From Chaetorhynchus papuensis (lineage: Eukaryota > Chordata > Aves > Passeriformes > Rhipiduridae), in NCBI GenBank assembly GCA_013396525.1, contig VWYX01000083.1:910699-974698 (forward strand): 64,000 nt of DNA, in the 5' to 3' direction. The notes below the pieces were generated by a model. It was not told the origin of the DNA. It was given only the letters and a program-made list of their open reading frames with translations, and did not search any database. The position numbers were made by a program, and so were the translations under genes. This document shows positions 36,321 to 48,726 of this stretch, piece by piece (the first letter of the stretch is position 1; each line of letters begins with the position of its first letter).

Positions 36321-38778
36321 CTTTTTATTTGATCTCTTCACCTATTTTGTTGTTCTGAAAATAGGCCCAGAAGGTTTAGATTTTTTTCAAGAGGGAGAGG
36401 TTTAATTTATATCTGTTTTGAAGTTAAATGCCTAAGGTTTGCTCTAATTAATACCTGCACCACAGGAAGGACAACAGTACCAGAAAATTAGTAAAATTGT
36501 GAATTTTCTTTCTGTCTACAGTTTTTATTTTGCTGGGAGGGGATCTCATAGGAAACACTGTTTTCCTTCCAAATTTACATTTTTGATTCATAGGAAGGAA
36601 GCATTTCTGAACAGCAGAGTGGTCTCCCAAATTACAGGCTTAATTAGACCATTTGTGCTTCGGGATGTGAAAGAATTGCCTCTTAAAGGATGGTCAAATT
36701 ACATATCTTGCTTTAGTGTTTTAAGATGAGCTGCACTGCAGGAACACCTTGTAGTTTGCACGGGCACTAAAATTTCTGTGATGGTACAGTATTAGTGTCT
36801 GGAAAATAAAGTTACTTGAGGCTTTTGAAGCTGTGGAGTAGATGGCTCAAACTTTTTAGTGCGCTATTGCAGGAATTTGAGTATGTAAGGGAACACCAGC
36901 TTCCTATTTTAACTGCATGTTCAGCCTGGACTCTGAATGTCAAGTTGGATTTTTTTTTAATCATCACTGGCGTTATTACGTCTCTCACCTCTTTTTCCCA
37001 CGAGACAGTAATCTTAGCAATATATGATCTAATAAATATAGATGATTTAAAATCCCAGCTGCCTTTATTCCATCTAGTCATGGTTTAGCCTCTGCCTGGT
37101 ATGTGTCACGTAGTGACTGTCTTCACCTTTTTTTTTTTCCCTGGCTGTTTCCCTTCCAGGTTTTTTCTTTTTTTCCATTAAAATTGCAAAAGATGGAGTT
37201 TCTCTTGCAATGTGTTTTATGCAGTACTCAACACAGTCAGACCTGGTTCTCATTTTAGGCCTGTAGTTGTTGGCATCTCAAACATATTCTTACTTACCAC
37301 TAATATTATTTTTTTAATATGTGGATTTTTATAGCTCAGTCCCAGACTCCCTTCACCCACAAGGGTGAATAACATAGAGCTACTGTGCAGAATACACTTC
37401 TTTGGTCAGGTCAGCTTCCTAGTCCAAAATTTCTGCTTTAATCATTGAGTGATGATTCTATTTAATAGCATATTATATAACTAGAGAGGGAGTATCATAT
37501 ATGACAAAATTCTAAATAATAATAAAATCTGTGGCATGGAAGTATGATTTTTGTTCGTGAACTGAAAGGCTATGGCTTTGTTTGTGCTTTTTTTTTCTAA
37601 TGTTAGCAAAATCTATCTACAGATTAAATTTTATCTGTAGGACTACTGTTAGGTGAGGACTAGCAATGTTTAAAAGCTCGGTTTATGAAAACATGTTTAT
37701 CCAGGGGGAAAAAGGAAGAAAAGTTGCTTTAATTTAGTTTAATGTTTCCAGTCCTTTGGGTGGCACAGTAAGAAGGTCTTTTGCCAGGCTCAGAGGGAGA
37801 AGAGAGTAAATGACTTATTGTTGGTTCTAATATTTGTCTGTTACAGCTTGAGTATGCTAGGCCCACAGATTTTTAGACAATTTTTGGAATTTTTCCTTTT
37901 GTTTCCATTTTTATGGAGAAATCTGATACATGAAGAAATTGAGGAATTTACCACCCAGCGAAAAACCAAGTTGAATGTATTTGTTAATACCAACCCCACA
38001 GCTGTCTTGTCCATTTTTAAAGGGGCACATACTTCTAGGGCTTGAAGAATAAATAAAAAAAATTAAAAAAAAAAACCCAAAAAACCCCCAAAAAACCCCA
38101 CCAGTATTATATATTTGGGTGAAAACTTTGCAGACAGTCATGTTTCTGCAAGTTTGCCCACATGGGCAGAACTGGTGAATCCATAGTGATGACCTCTGTC
38201 TAAATGGCATTGCTGCTTTGTGTTCACTGTTAACAAAGAATAAGAACTGTGGGAAGCTACTGTCCTGCGAACAATGAATATTAGTAAATAGCAGGGAAAA
38301 TACACAGGACACTTTCTGAGATCCAATTACCAGCTGTAGCAGAGTTGTCTGTCACCCACTGCAGGTAATACACAGAGAAGGATGTCTTGAGGGAATTGTT
38401 ATCCATTTTTGGGCACTTTTCTTTAGACGCTGGTATGAAAGCAAATAAGCTTCCTAAGGTCTAGCTGCTTTTGGCTCCCCATTTCTTTTTTGGTGCCAGA
38501 TGACCTCTACCCTTGACAGCCAGCACCAGCCTCAGTCAGGCATGTGAGCGCAGTCCATGTCAGCAGTTGCACTGCATCTATGCTTTTTTCATTTATCCTC
38601 GGGACACGCACAGTGCAAGGCTCCTCAAGCCCCTGCTGTAATGCAGCATGTCAACTTGGCAGCCTTGTTTACACCGCCTCTCAGTCCCTTCCCTTGCCTC
38701 ACCTGTTCAAATCCTCTGCCTTGGCACGTGTGTCAACAAGTGTGATCAGGTGTAAAGAGGCATGTGGCACAGAAGTGA
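36321..38778. other. non-coding interval ending in an A/C-rich tract
   Basis: No recognised gene. The A/C-rich tract 38049-38102 alternates A runs with CCC, CCCCC and CCCC. The plus-strand open frame at 37,818-38,045 and the minus-strand frame at 37,911-38,312 overlap and have no domain. A minus-strand donor-like site near 36,988 is not matched by a strong acceptor. Confidence 0.45.
38049..38102. repeat. A/C-rich low-complexity tract
   Basis: A runs interspersed with three C tracts of 3-5 bases; the complement resembles T-G repeats. Only three tracts reach three G on the minus strand, so it does not strictly meet a four-tract quadruplex motif. Confidence 0.8.
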
Positions 38779-39109
38779 CGTGGCTGTCACACACGATGGG
38801 CTTCCCACCGCCACAATGGCCCCGCACGCGGCACCGCGCCGGCTGCCCGCACGTGGCCCGTGGAGAACCCGCTCTCTGACAGGGAGGGAGCGTTCCTGAC
38901 TTTGGGTAAACATTTGTGTTCTGACCCTGGTGCTGCGGTGCCGCTGCTCGGTGATTTCTTCGCTTTCCCTCTTCCCCGTGTGGGCGCGCACCGCAGCTCA
39001 TCCCGCTCGTAATTCGGAACAGTTTGGAAGCGAGCCCAACAAAGGTGACTTGATTCCAGTTGTCAGCATCAAAGTCTGCAGGCAACAAGACATTGCTGCT
39101 TTATTGGTC
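38779..39109. promoter_or_regulatory. compact CpG-rich patch with inverted CCAAT box
   Basis: By hand count there are about 26 CpG dinucleotides between 38779 and 39032, where C and G are each about a third of bases, so observed/expected CpG is near 1. Flanking sequence is strongly CpG-poor. An inverted CCAAT box (attggtc, 39103-39109) follows about 70 bp downstream. This composition fits a small CpG-island promoter or orphan CpG island. No TATA box or confident exon is attached, and open frames on both strands here reflect GC-richness. Confidence 0.5.
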
Positions 39110-39609
39110 GCTGCCAGGGGCTCATCCTGGCAGAACAGATCCTGAAAGTAATTTAATGGGACTGCTGCATTTCAGGATGCTTGGAGGCTCCCCTGAAGGC
39201 AATTCTTGGTTACAGAGGGGCTTCACAAAATGCTGGGCAACTTAACGGCAACAAGTACTGTATGTTGTGCTGGCCTTCTCAGCAGGTGAAAAAGCACCAC
39301 CAGTGCTAAATTCAGGTGGAAGAAATCATCAGAGATGCATGAAAACATGATTTGGTGAGCAGGAACTATGAAATATTTGGTTTCAAACCACTAACAGTCC
39401 AACAGTAAGGTTCTGAAAAATAGTTACAGTGGCGTTTTGATGTTTGGTAGTAGAAGATATTTTAATTCAACCATCTTCCTTTGCAGAAGCCAAACCGGCT
39501 GGAGATGTTTAGTGAGATTTCACAAGCTGGTGGATCTGAGACAATTTCTCAGAGGCCAGGTGGTGAGAACTCAGGCTGGATGTAATGACTTTGCGAAAAA
39601 CATGATGTC

Positions 39610-39755
39610 TCATAGAATTGTATTTTGTTTGGTTTGGAAGGGACCCTAAAAATCATCTAGTTCTAATCCCCCTGCCATGGGAGGAATGCCACCCACTAGA
39701 CCAGGTTGCTCAGGACCCCATCCAACCTGGCCTTGAATACTTTCAGGGTTGGGGC
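39610..39755 (-). mobile_element. CR1 LINE 3'-end fragment
   Basis: Reversed CR1 3' end: 'tcatagaattg', 'ggtttggaagggaccc', 'aatcatctagttctaatccc', 'ctagaccaggttgctcagga', 'atccaacctggccttgaata'. About 145 bp, 5'-truncated, non-coding. Confidence 0.92.
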
Positions 39756-42700
39756 CTGTCTCAGTTCTGTCCCATAGGTTGATAGTTCACAAAAAATAGT
39801 TTCCCTACCTCAGAAGAGGGGCTTTTGGTTACTCCAAAAGTCAGAGCTTCTAGCTACATTTCACTGCTGCCTGTGTCAGTGGTGGACTCCATCAGAAATT
39901 TCCAGCTGTAGAGCTGTCATTCTTCCACTGGTTCAAATTCAACTTTAAAATAAAGCCAGGGCTTCTCCACAGCTACGCAGGCTATTTTTGATGGCTTTGA
40001 GAATGGCTGAGAAGTAGGCAGGTGTCTGTGATGGTTTTCAGTGGTTGGGACAAAGCTTTGTGAGTGATATGGAAGTAGAAAACACAGAGGGGTCACAACC
40101 AGATCGCATTTTACTGGACTTGCCTGTCCTCTTTCAGAAGTTCCCCTCCCTCCACCAAACACAATTCTTTCTGACTTGCATGAAGCTATAAGCGATTAAG
40201 GGTAGGAGTCCAGAAATCCCAGAGCGTGAGAGCTGAAAGCGTTCAGATCAAATGGGGCATGGTGACAAAAATGTAGGCAAAGGACATGGAGCAAAATTCC
40301 AACTGTAATTGCAGTTCTGCTGTATCAAGCAATTATTCAGACAATGAACAATTGAAAAGCTATTCACATCACTTCACATTTGCTTAGCCTTGTGGCTAAC
40401 ATGTCATTTTGGTTATTGTTAGATGGCAACCAAAAGCAGTGAATAGTCTGTGCTACTTGGGAAAGAATTTAAAAATCTGAGTAAATCAACAAGTCTTTCT
40501 TGGATGCCTCTTATTGCCCTAAGTTAGACATGGAAGTGCTAGGTGAGCTCAACCTGTTCTCTGCAAGGGCCTTGCTCTGTTCCGCATCAGATGTGAAAAG
40601 CCAGAGAAAAATAATTAGAAAGGATGTATCTTAACTTTTGCACAGCAAAAGCCAAGTAAAGCAGTCTGAAGAGTGACAAACAGAGGTACGAGGAGACATC
40701 TCTAGACGGGACTCTGTGTCTGCTTGCCATGGAGATTTCTCTCCCAGCATGAAAACAGGTCTTTTTTTTCTGACTTTGGATGAAACTGAAAGAAAGGCTC
40801 CCTTTGCAGTACCTAGCTGAAGCCTGAACAAAAACTAAATCAAACTTCTTTAATCTAAAGAAAGCACCCGGTTCAAGTACAGGCTTTGAACTTGTCTGCT
40901 GCTTCTTCTTCTGTAGAAGCTTTTAGCCTTTCTCCAGGTCGGACCTGGGGCTTCCAAAATCTGAGAGGTTTTCTCTTTCCTTAGATTGCTGGCAGCAATG
41001 GCTCTTAAGTTTAATAAATAAACAAAAAACCCCACAGCAACTAAAATACTCAGTCTAAAGTCCATGCTATAGAGAGATTATATAGCTTTGTGAAACAATA
41101 CAGAGGAAACCAAGTACTCAGGAAAGACCTTCTTTAGCCACTGAAACTGCAAGGCTATCAGAATAAAACTAAAATTAATATTAATCACTGCCAATAGTGT
41201 TGTTTGGCTTTAGCATTTTATTTGATGGAGAACAAGCACAGATAAACAAAAGAAACCTGTTCATGACAGAAAGCTCTCCCAAATGCCCTAATCAAGAAAA
41301 GATCAAGCCTGTTTGTCCAAATTTTTGTCATGCAGCATACTTTGTGATTTTTTGGTTGGTTGGTTGGTTTTTTCCTCTTAGTGAAAATCTGGCAATGCCA
41401 TACAACTGTTTTCTGCATGACTACCTGTATGTGCTAATGTGTGGCCTGACACAGTGTTTAAAGTGAGAGAGAGTGGATGTCTCAAACCTTCCTTTTAGAG
41501 CTTCCAACTTTCATTTCTCCTCCAGAACAAATACCAGAAGCAATAACCAAATAGGTTTGGATTATTTGATTGCCTTTAAACTGTATTCAGCTCCTTTCAT
41601 TGCAAGGACCAGAGTTTAATTGCTCATCTGACTGATAAAGAGACAAAGCTACATGGTTAATCAATAGATCAAACTGGGTCAAGGCATAGGACTTGGAATC
41701 CATATGAATCAGGGTTCCCATTCCAAGTTGGCAACAGGCATCTCGTGTGACCCTGGAGAAATTATTTAGTACCTTGGGGGCCTCTGTTCAGTATTAGAAA
41801 AACAGGATGATAGCAATGAAGTATTATGAAGATATAACTCATTAGCACTCACATGGGGTTATAAAAGTGCTTTCCTGATGTGCTCTTAACTTCATGGGCA
41901 GGGTAGATTCAGTCAAAATCCAATTTTTCCTCAAAAATATCAATGAATCCAGTTCTCCCTGTGCTTTAAGAATAAGAACAGAACAGGTGTGTGGTGTGTT
42001 ATACTTTGTTGGGTTTTTTTTCCGAGGTTGGTTATGGCAGTTCCAATGGCAAGGTAGGAGCAAAAGACTTTTGGACATGAGGGATGCTGTCCTTGGATTG
42101 GACACAACAGTTTCTCCTGCCAGCTACATTACTTTGTGCAAACAACTAACACGATTACGGTTTTATATTAAAAACAGTAATTCACAGTCACAAAAAAAAT
42201 GCACTCCCTGAAGACAGCTTAATACAAAGAGGCTGATTTGGTTGTTGCGTGTTCTGCCAAACCTTTTTTTTTAAAATTAGATCTTCACTTTGTAATTTTC
42301 TTCTTTTTTTGCTCAAGGGTACTTCAGAAAAATAGTGGAGGGATATATAAACAGGGTGTCTCCTTCTATAAATTCTCATGTAAACTGCTAGGCTCAGAAA
42401 ACCCAGACAGGCTTGTCTGCCACTGTGCTGGCCTCTGTACAAAAGCACCTAAATTCAGTGCATATTACAATTTAATTAAAATAAATTGCAATGAGTATAA
42501 GGAAATCATTGAAAAGCAAAAGGCAAAAGTCCTTGGAGATTATTCATATTTGTCACTTAGAAGCAATTTCAGCACAAGTAGGGGGTTTCATGTCTTTAAA
42601 ATAAGATAATATATGTAGGTTATGAAGCTGCTAACATCTTCCTATTAAGAAGTGATAGGTTCTATATCAGAAGATGTGTTTCAGAAGGGATTGTTTGTAG

Positions 42701-45595
42701 TTGGAATGTGTTTCCTGGGAATGTGAGCTGGGTATATGAAGGAGTCCAGTTAGCCTGCTACAGGTGGTCTTGTCCCTTCCTGGAGAGCTAATTTGAGGCA
42801 GATACTCAGTTTTGAAGAAGCAAGATAATCCAATACCTCTACCTGAAGCACATGAGTGAGTGATGAACACAACTTCTGACAGAGTGGAGACTCTACATGG
42901 TGCTTTAATGTGTAGGTCTGGGCTTAAGTCATTAAGCAGCACAGGAGTCTTAATATTAAATAATATTTGTTTTAATTTCCTGAGCTGAAGTGCTCACAGT
43001 TCAGTTGTAAAAATCCACTAATTCATAATATTGTGTTGTTTGTGTTTTTCAGGATAAGGGTGCTTTTAGTATAAAATCTTGCTCATGGCAGGAGGAGAGG
43101 ATTTTAAAAAGGAGAATACATTCATGCAGTATTCATTAATGGTGAAACTTTTTTCTTACTTTTTACCTACAGCTTGTTTTCTCTTTAGAGAGGGATTCAA
43201 AGTTATTTATGTTTAGGAGAGGAAAATTAAATTCCCTGTAGGATTGGGACTGGGGGGAGTGGATTGTTGGGGGTTTTTAGTTGTTTTGTTTGGGTTTGGG
43301 TTTTTAGTTGTTTTGTTTGGTTGGGGTTTTTTTTGCTTTTTAAGTCTGTTTTCATCAATGCTAATACTTTGGAAAAGCAAAGTCAGAGCTATTTAAATGG
43401 CTTGCAGAGACAGACATCAGCAGGCTTGCAGCCTGTGTTTATCAGGGCTGTCCTGTGTGGCTGCATTTATAACATCCAGCATCCACCAACAGGCCAAAGG
43501 GCAAATAGTTAAAAATGTGTTGCAATTTGAGAGGCTGCTTCTTTTTTGTCCTCTCTCTAAAATGGAGTTGTAGCAGTCAGTCCCAAATAATCTGAAGGCA
43601 AATGTTGTTTTATTCTTTTCTTATTAACTTCACTGTCTTGGACCCAATGCAAAGGTTTGTTTTCAGTCCTGTGATGAATCTTAGAAATTTCAAGTAGCCA
43701 GTCTGTTCTAGAAAAGAACATTATTGCAGTTAGCTATGCAAAAGAGAAGCTGAAGTGGAATCTAAGTCATCCAGGCAATCTCAAGCCCTGAAACCTAATT
43801 TTAGTCTTTCAGGGAGTGGAGAGGGATGCACAGATCTACTTACTCCAACATTAGACAAGCCAAAAAAGGCACATGTCATTTGACACTTGAGCCTGTGGAA
43901 ACAATTTGGAATGAAAATGTAGGAGGAAACTGCTTGCTTAATCATCATCTTTCCACATCTTCACTGAAGAAGAAAAGTAAAGTCAGATAAATCCAATTTG
44001 CCTGAGATTTTTCATGCATGCAGCTCCCGCTGTGAAGTAGAAAAATATTTCCTCTGCATTTGGAGAAGCCATGATAGCCTGCCAATGGCTAGTTTAACAC
44101 CTGTAAGCCCACCCGGCTCTTAACCGAGTCCTGTGAATCCAGGCAGATTAAACAATCTTACTGCAAAGAGAGCAAGTCCAATTCTCATGGCTGTGCACAG
44201 TCTTTTATCTTCCACACTCAATACATTACTGTGTTTGCAGCACTTATTTCCAGTATCATACCTAAATAGTTCAAATTAAGAATTGAGGTGTGTCCCACTA
44301 TAGAGAACCTTGCCTGTGAAGTAGGAATATCTAATTAACTAAACCATAATTTTTATCACTGTAGAGTGTTTCTTACATAGTTGTGCTTATATACCAATGA
44401 AAAGATATAATGATACCTGATTTTGATTAATGATTTCACTAACTGTGGCATGATTTTTCTGATTTTTCTAAATAAAACCCTTCAAGGGCTTTAGATACTT
44501 CAAGTTTTGGAAAAGGCAAAAGGGCAGAAGTGTGTGTTTTGCACAGAAGCCTTTACCACATCTCTTAGCTTTGCCTGTCTTTGTGATTAGGGTGCACTGC
44601 ACAACACATAAAACTTCTTCCATTTTCCTTTTCCAGAACTGCAAAATTTGGATTTCTAACTCTCTGGCTTGCTCTGAAAAGAGCAAGGAGTATTAAACCA
44701 AGGAGTGTTGCTTCAAACTGGAACAGCTGCAGTTGGGCAAAGTGACAGTCCATTGGTCATGGTGGGAGCTTTTTTACTGATGGAAGGGGAAGGTTTATAT
44801 GATCTAAGGGGATGGTGCTTATCTTCTACAGGAGAGGGAAATGTGTACTATTTATAGTCCTTCAAATGCTTCTTCAAATCCTGAAAAAAAAAGCCCCAAA
44901 TACCTGTTATGTCACTGATACATCTAAAAAAACAAAGCACAGGAGAATTTAGGTATGTAAATATGTGCTGCAAAAAAGGTGATGCTTCCTCTGTGGTCAG
45001 CCAGAGTAGAGGATCTATCCCACCCTGGAAACTCCTGAAAAATTTTCTCAAAAAGTAAACTAATAGTTTCTTGCCAGTAAAAAATTTTCTCTGAAAAGCA
45101 AATAAACTTTCCAGGAAATGTACTATGGAGAAGCACCAGCCCTGTGCATCACTTCAACTAGCAGTGGGAAAATATTATCTGAAAGTGAAAAAAATGAACT
45201 TTGGGAACTTTGTTTAACAATCATTTCTCTTCCTGATTGAAATAAATGAGCCCAAGGATTTAGCCCTATGTTCACTCTTCAGAGAAAGGGCTTTTACATT
45301 GATTTCTCTCAATAAGCATAATTTTTTATTTTGATGTGCAATTAGGGCAAATTCAACTTTTTTTCTCCCGGCTCCTACTTTCACACAATGCCCCTTAATT
45401 AAACGCACTGTACAGAGATGGCAGGTGACTTGACATGCAGGGTTGGGATTCTGCTGTGATCAGAATGAGAACCACAGTCCATGCCTGCCAGTGACACTTT
45501 TGGGAACATAAATCTGCAAAACTGACGGTAAGAAAGCCAAAGCCCATAATGGCTCACTACAGAGCGAGCTGGTGGAAGCCAAGCATGGGTGTCAC
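39756..45595. other. long non-coding interval with short simple repeats
   Basis: Nearly 6 kb without a recognised gene or interspersed repeat. It contains (GGTT)4 at 41354-41369 and a two-copy 27-bp tandem repeat at 43271-43320. Open frames of 80-123 codons at 41.2-42.6 kb overlap on both strands and have no recognisable domain. Confidence 0.5.
43271..43320. repeat. two-copy 27-bp tandem repeat
   Basis: The 23-bp block gggtttttagttg + ttttgtttgg at 43271 recurs exactly at 43298. The two copies are identical, which suggests a recent slippage duplication in G/T-rich sequence. Confidence 0.85.
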
Positions 45596-46000
45596 TGTTG
45601 TAATGTGGAGACGTAGAAAAACCACACGAAGTCCAGGGTCAGGTAGAAATGGCAGCAAGGCCCATTTAATGGCTTTTTCCCAAGGTTTTTATATGTTAGT
45701 TCGCAAAAAGTGAATTAAATGGCATAAAGTAATTGGTTCTCTGGCCATCCACCCCTCGAGGGGGTTGGCCCAACTCTAACACGTCCGTTCCCAAGTGTTT
45801 TTCTAGTTGAAGCCATAACAATCCAGCAAAAACAAGTCACAGTTGCGGATGTTTGATAAACTACTAACTTTGTTTTGGTTAGCTTGCATGGGAAAGACAG
45901 AGTTCTCACAAAATGCTAGAGAGCTGAAGAAATTCACTGCTGAAGCCCTTTCAGCATCTACTGGTAAGCTCTGAGCCGGGGCGTCCAGTGCTGTGGTCAC
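45591..46000 (-). mobile_element. solo LTR of an endogenous retrovirus
   Basis: Read on the minus strand, about 400 bp carries, in order, a CCAAT box (complement of 45732-45736), a TATAAAA box (complement of 45687-45693), an ATTAAA polyadenylation-type hexamer (complement of 45665-45670) and a 3' end ...ACAACA at 45596. That matches U3-R-U5 order and the conserved CA terminus. gtcac occurs on both sides (45591-45595 and 45996-46000), a possible 5-bp target duplication. The 5' end does not begin with canonical TG there, so the upper boundary is uncertain. No primer-binding site, polypurine tract or retroviral gene lies next to it, so it is a solo LTR. The family is not named. Confidence 0.6.
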
Positions 46001-47046
46001 ATACAGCAAGGGATATATCTAATTAACAGAATCCAAATCTGAAACCCTAATTTGTTTGAAACTTGCTGTTCAACAGCAACCCTCAGCAAGTAAAAGGAAC
46101 CCCTGCTTGTCAGCCAGAGCTGTGCTAGCTGTGTTTAATGTGATCCCGTTCCCTGCCCTGAACCCTGGGCAGAAAGCCAACGGGGACCTTCAGCTCCTCC
46201 TGTGGCTTTGGGCACTGGCAGCTTCCATGGCCCTGACAATTCTTGCATCCTGTACCAGCGTGTTAATTCTCCAAGAACTCTGTAAATCCCTGTGTGGCCC
46301 GTTCCAGCTGGCTGCTGCAGAGCACGTGGATTTGCATGCGGACATGTGGACACCTGTCTGCCTTAGCAATGCTGTGGCACAGCTTGACTTGAAATTTCTC
46401 ATGCAAAAAGTGTCCCAAAGTATCTTCCAATGGTAAATACTGGAGCAAAGTAGGTGTGGTAGAGTGTGGAAGACACAAGGAAATAACTTTGTTGTTTTTT
46501 CTACTGTTCTCTGAGGAAGATGGCAACTTCAGAAAGCAAGAGCATCCAAGGAGATTTGTCCAGGTGGCTAAAAGTCTATTTAAAGTGACATTCCTGACAA
46601 ATTGTTTTAGACTCTTAAATTGCTGACCTGGTCAAGATTTCAGTTTCTTGCTACTCATATTCCAATTCTTCTTGACACTTAAAACTGAGAATGTACTCAA
46701 AAGCTTAAAAAGGCAACTAGTGTTAGGCAAAGGGGAGACAGAGGTAACCTGAGTCCCTGAAAATGGGCCCTGAGGATAAAACAGGGCAACCTTCAAATTC
46801 CAAGATCAGATGGTATTCCAGCAACATCCTGTTTTCAGATGCTACATGTTCTGCTGACTGCATGACAAGGATAGCTATGACACAGGGACTTGAGGAGCCT
46901 TGGAGAAAAACATGGTGAGAAATACTTCTGGGTTTGCATGGTATTTTTTTTACTCTTTTTTAATGAATCCTGGCTGCTACAGTCCATATTTTCTTAGTTC
47001 AAAACTGTACAGTAGCTGTCTACAAACTGCTGTAAAGTGCAGTTAC
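46001..47046. other. non-coding stretch
   Basis: A plus-strand open frame at 46056-46436 (126 codons) contains a Leu/Ala-rich stretch that reads like a membrane segment, but the antisense strand has three competing frames and no motif is recognised. Otherwise AT-rich and featureless. Confidence 0.4.
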
Positions 47047-47324
47047 CTGTTATTGCCCTGTAAATAATTTAATAACCTCTTCCAGGCAACATGGTCAAGA
47101 TGCAGACTTAATTTACTTACAGGCCAGTAGTAAAGATGGTTGAATCCACTCGGTTCACTGTCTGTATCTGGAGGTGTTGAGTACAGGTACATAAATAGTT
47201 TACTGAACCTGTCAAATTCTCTGGCAGGAATGAGCATGCCCTCTGGTCTGCTACATGTGCTTATATGAAACACTTCCCCTTCAGTTCTCGAGCAATAGGG
47301 AGTAATATATTTTCCAATATTTCT
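47047..47324 (-). other. candidate coding exon, unidentified (best of the minus-strand set)
   Basis: On the minus strand a good acceptor (ttttacctacttccag) opens a frame at phase 0. Two donors fit: CCT-gtaagt, giving 204 bp (47121-47324, exactly 68 codons, phase 0-0), or AACAG-gtaact, giving 278 bp (47047-47324). The peptide starts RNIGKYITPYCSRTEGEVFH and has an amphipathic middle (LIPAREFDRFSKLFMYLY). The composition is protein-like, but no family is recognised. The exon candidate at 48617-48726 ends at phase 0 upstream and would splice in frame to it. Chance can produce about one such object in a window this size, so this is a hypothesis. Confidence 0.33.
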
Positions 47325-48616
47325 CTGGAAGTAGGTAAAAGACATAATGAATCACATAGTAGCAGGAATGGACACAGTGTTTGACTTTCTGGGGTTATTT
47401 GGTGGTTTATTGCTTGGGGTCTTTTCAGGGGGAAGCGTGGTATGATATTTTTTTGTCTCTATGCTCCTCAGAAATTATATAAACTAATTATAAAAGTGGT
47501 GTGTAATTGTCTCTGCCTAAATTTGGACAGTGTTAGATGATAGGACTGAAATATTCCCTAATGGAATGTTCAGGTTGTGAAATGAAGCACAGGAAAATCA
47601 AAAAGCAAACTAGAGTCTACAAAAAAAACCCCATCAACAAAGTGTGGGTTTGTCCCGTCTCTATTGAGGAGGTCACCTTAAAAATGTTTTTTGTAGAATC
47701 AGTGCCATGAACAGGAATGTGCCTCAGAAGAGAGACTAACTTGTATTTAGCTTAAAGCTGAAATCCAAAGTTGCTGACATCCCTTGCCTGGTCACCTGAG
47801 CCTTTCAAAATCTTACATGTCTGATTTTCAAAGTTTTTATATTGCTTAAAGAAAAAGAAAATTATTTTGACTCTGATCTGTACTCGTTACAAAAAAACTT
47901 TAATTGATATAATTTCCACCTCAGGTTAGTGTGTTTTTAATTCTTTGGTCTCTATTTTATTAAAAAAAAAATACAAAGACAAAAAGAACAGTAATTTAAA
48001 GGTGAGATGTGTTGGAGGCAAGAGAGAAGAGAAACCTTCCATTTATGAAAGCAGACTGAAATGGGGTATTGTCATCTGCAGATGTCCCATCATCTAAATT
48101 GCTTTTCCAGACTAATTAATAAAACCTGGATGCCACTATTTCTCCATTAACACTATCCCTTTGGAAAAAACATGTTAGCAGCACAATTTTTCCAATTGCT
48201 GCCATTAAAAAAAGGGCTAAGATAATAGAAAAAAAGAACACTCCATTCAGCTATCATTCTCCAAGATATGAATGCTTTAAGGCCTGGTAACACATAATCA
48301 GTAGAATTCCTCTTTGTTTTGGTAAGATGGTGGGTGTCTGACACACTCACACGAGCTGGCCGTGTCCTGGCAGCGTTCCAGAAAGGATAATGATTTCCCT
48401 ATCTCAGTTCCCTCACAGTTTGGATTAGATACAGTATTTTTGTTGCTGTGGTAAACTCTTTCTGTACCGCACGGCTGTGTGCTGTTTGACAGCTGTTCCT
48501 GTCCTCTGCAGGGCTGGATGCTTTAAGCTGGGCTGTTTGCAGGATTGTTTTAAGTGATTTTTAATGAAAAGCATAAAGGTGGTGAGCCACTGTGAAAAAT
48601 GATGATATTTTCTTAC
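47325..48616. other. putative intron / non-coding
   Basis: No repeat or gene recognised. It would be the roughly 1.3-kb intron between the two minus-strand exon candidates if that model holds. A and T runs, for example near 47,960. Confidence 0.35.
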
Positions 48617-48726
48617 AAATTTCCTTCTTTGAAGGTCAGTGAAGATGTCCCTTTGTCCATAGTCTTTGAACAGCTTGTCTGTCCCGTTTGTGGTTGCCCT
48701 CCATCCAAGGACCGAGTGGTGCCTTA
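48617..48726 (-). other. candidate coding exon, unidentified
   Basis: Minus strand: acceptor gccatcactttgcag, 110 bp open as 2 nt plus 36 codons, donor AAATTT-gtaaga. The peptide ends DKLFKDYGQRDIFTDLQRRKF. Exit phase 0 matches entry phase 0 of the exon candidate at 47324. It lies inside a larger 161-codon open frame (48425-48910), so openness alone is weak evidence. Confidence 0.22.

Noticed and set aside
41354..41369. (GGTT)4 as an interstitial telomere
   Set aside because: Vertebrate telomeric repeat is TTAGGG; this is a short tetranucleotide microsatellite.
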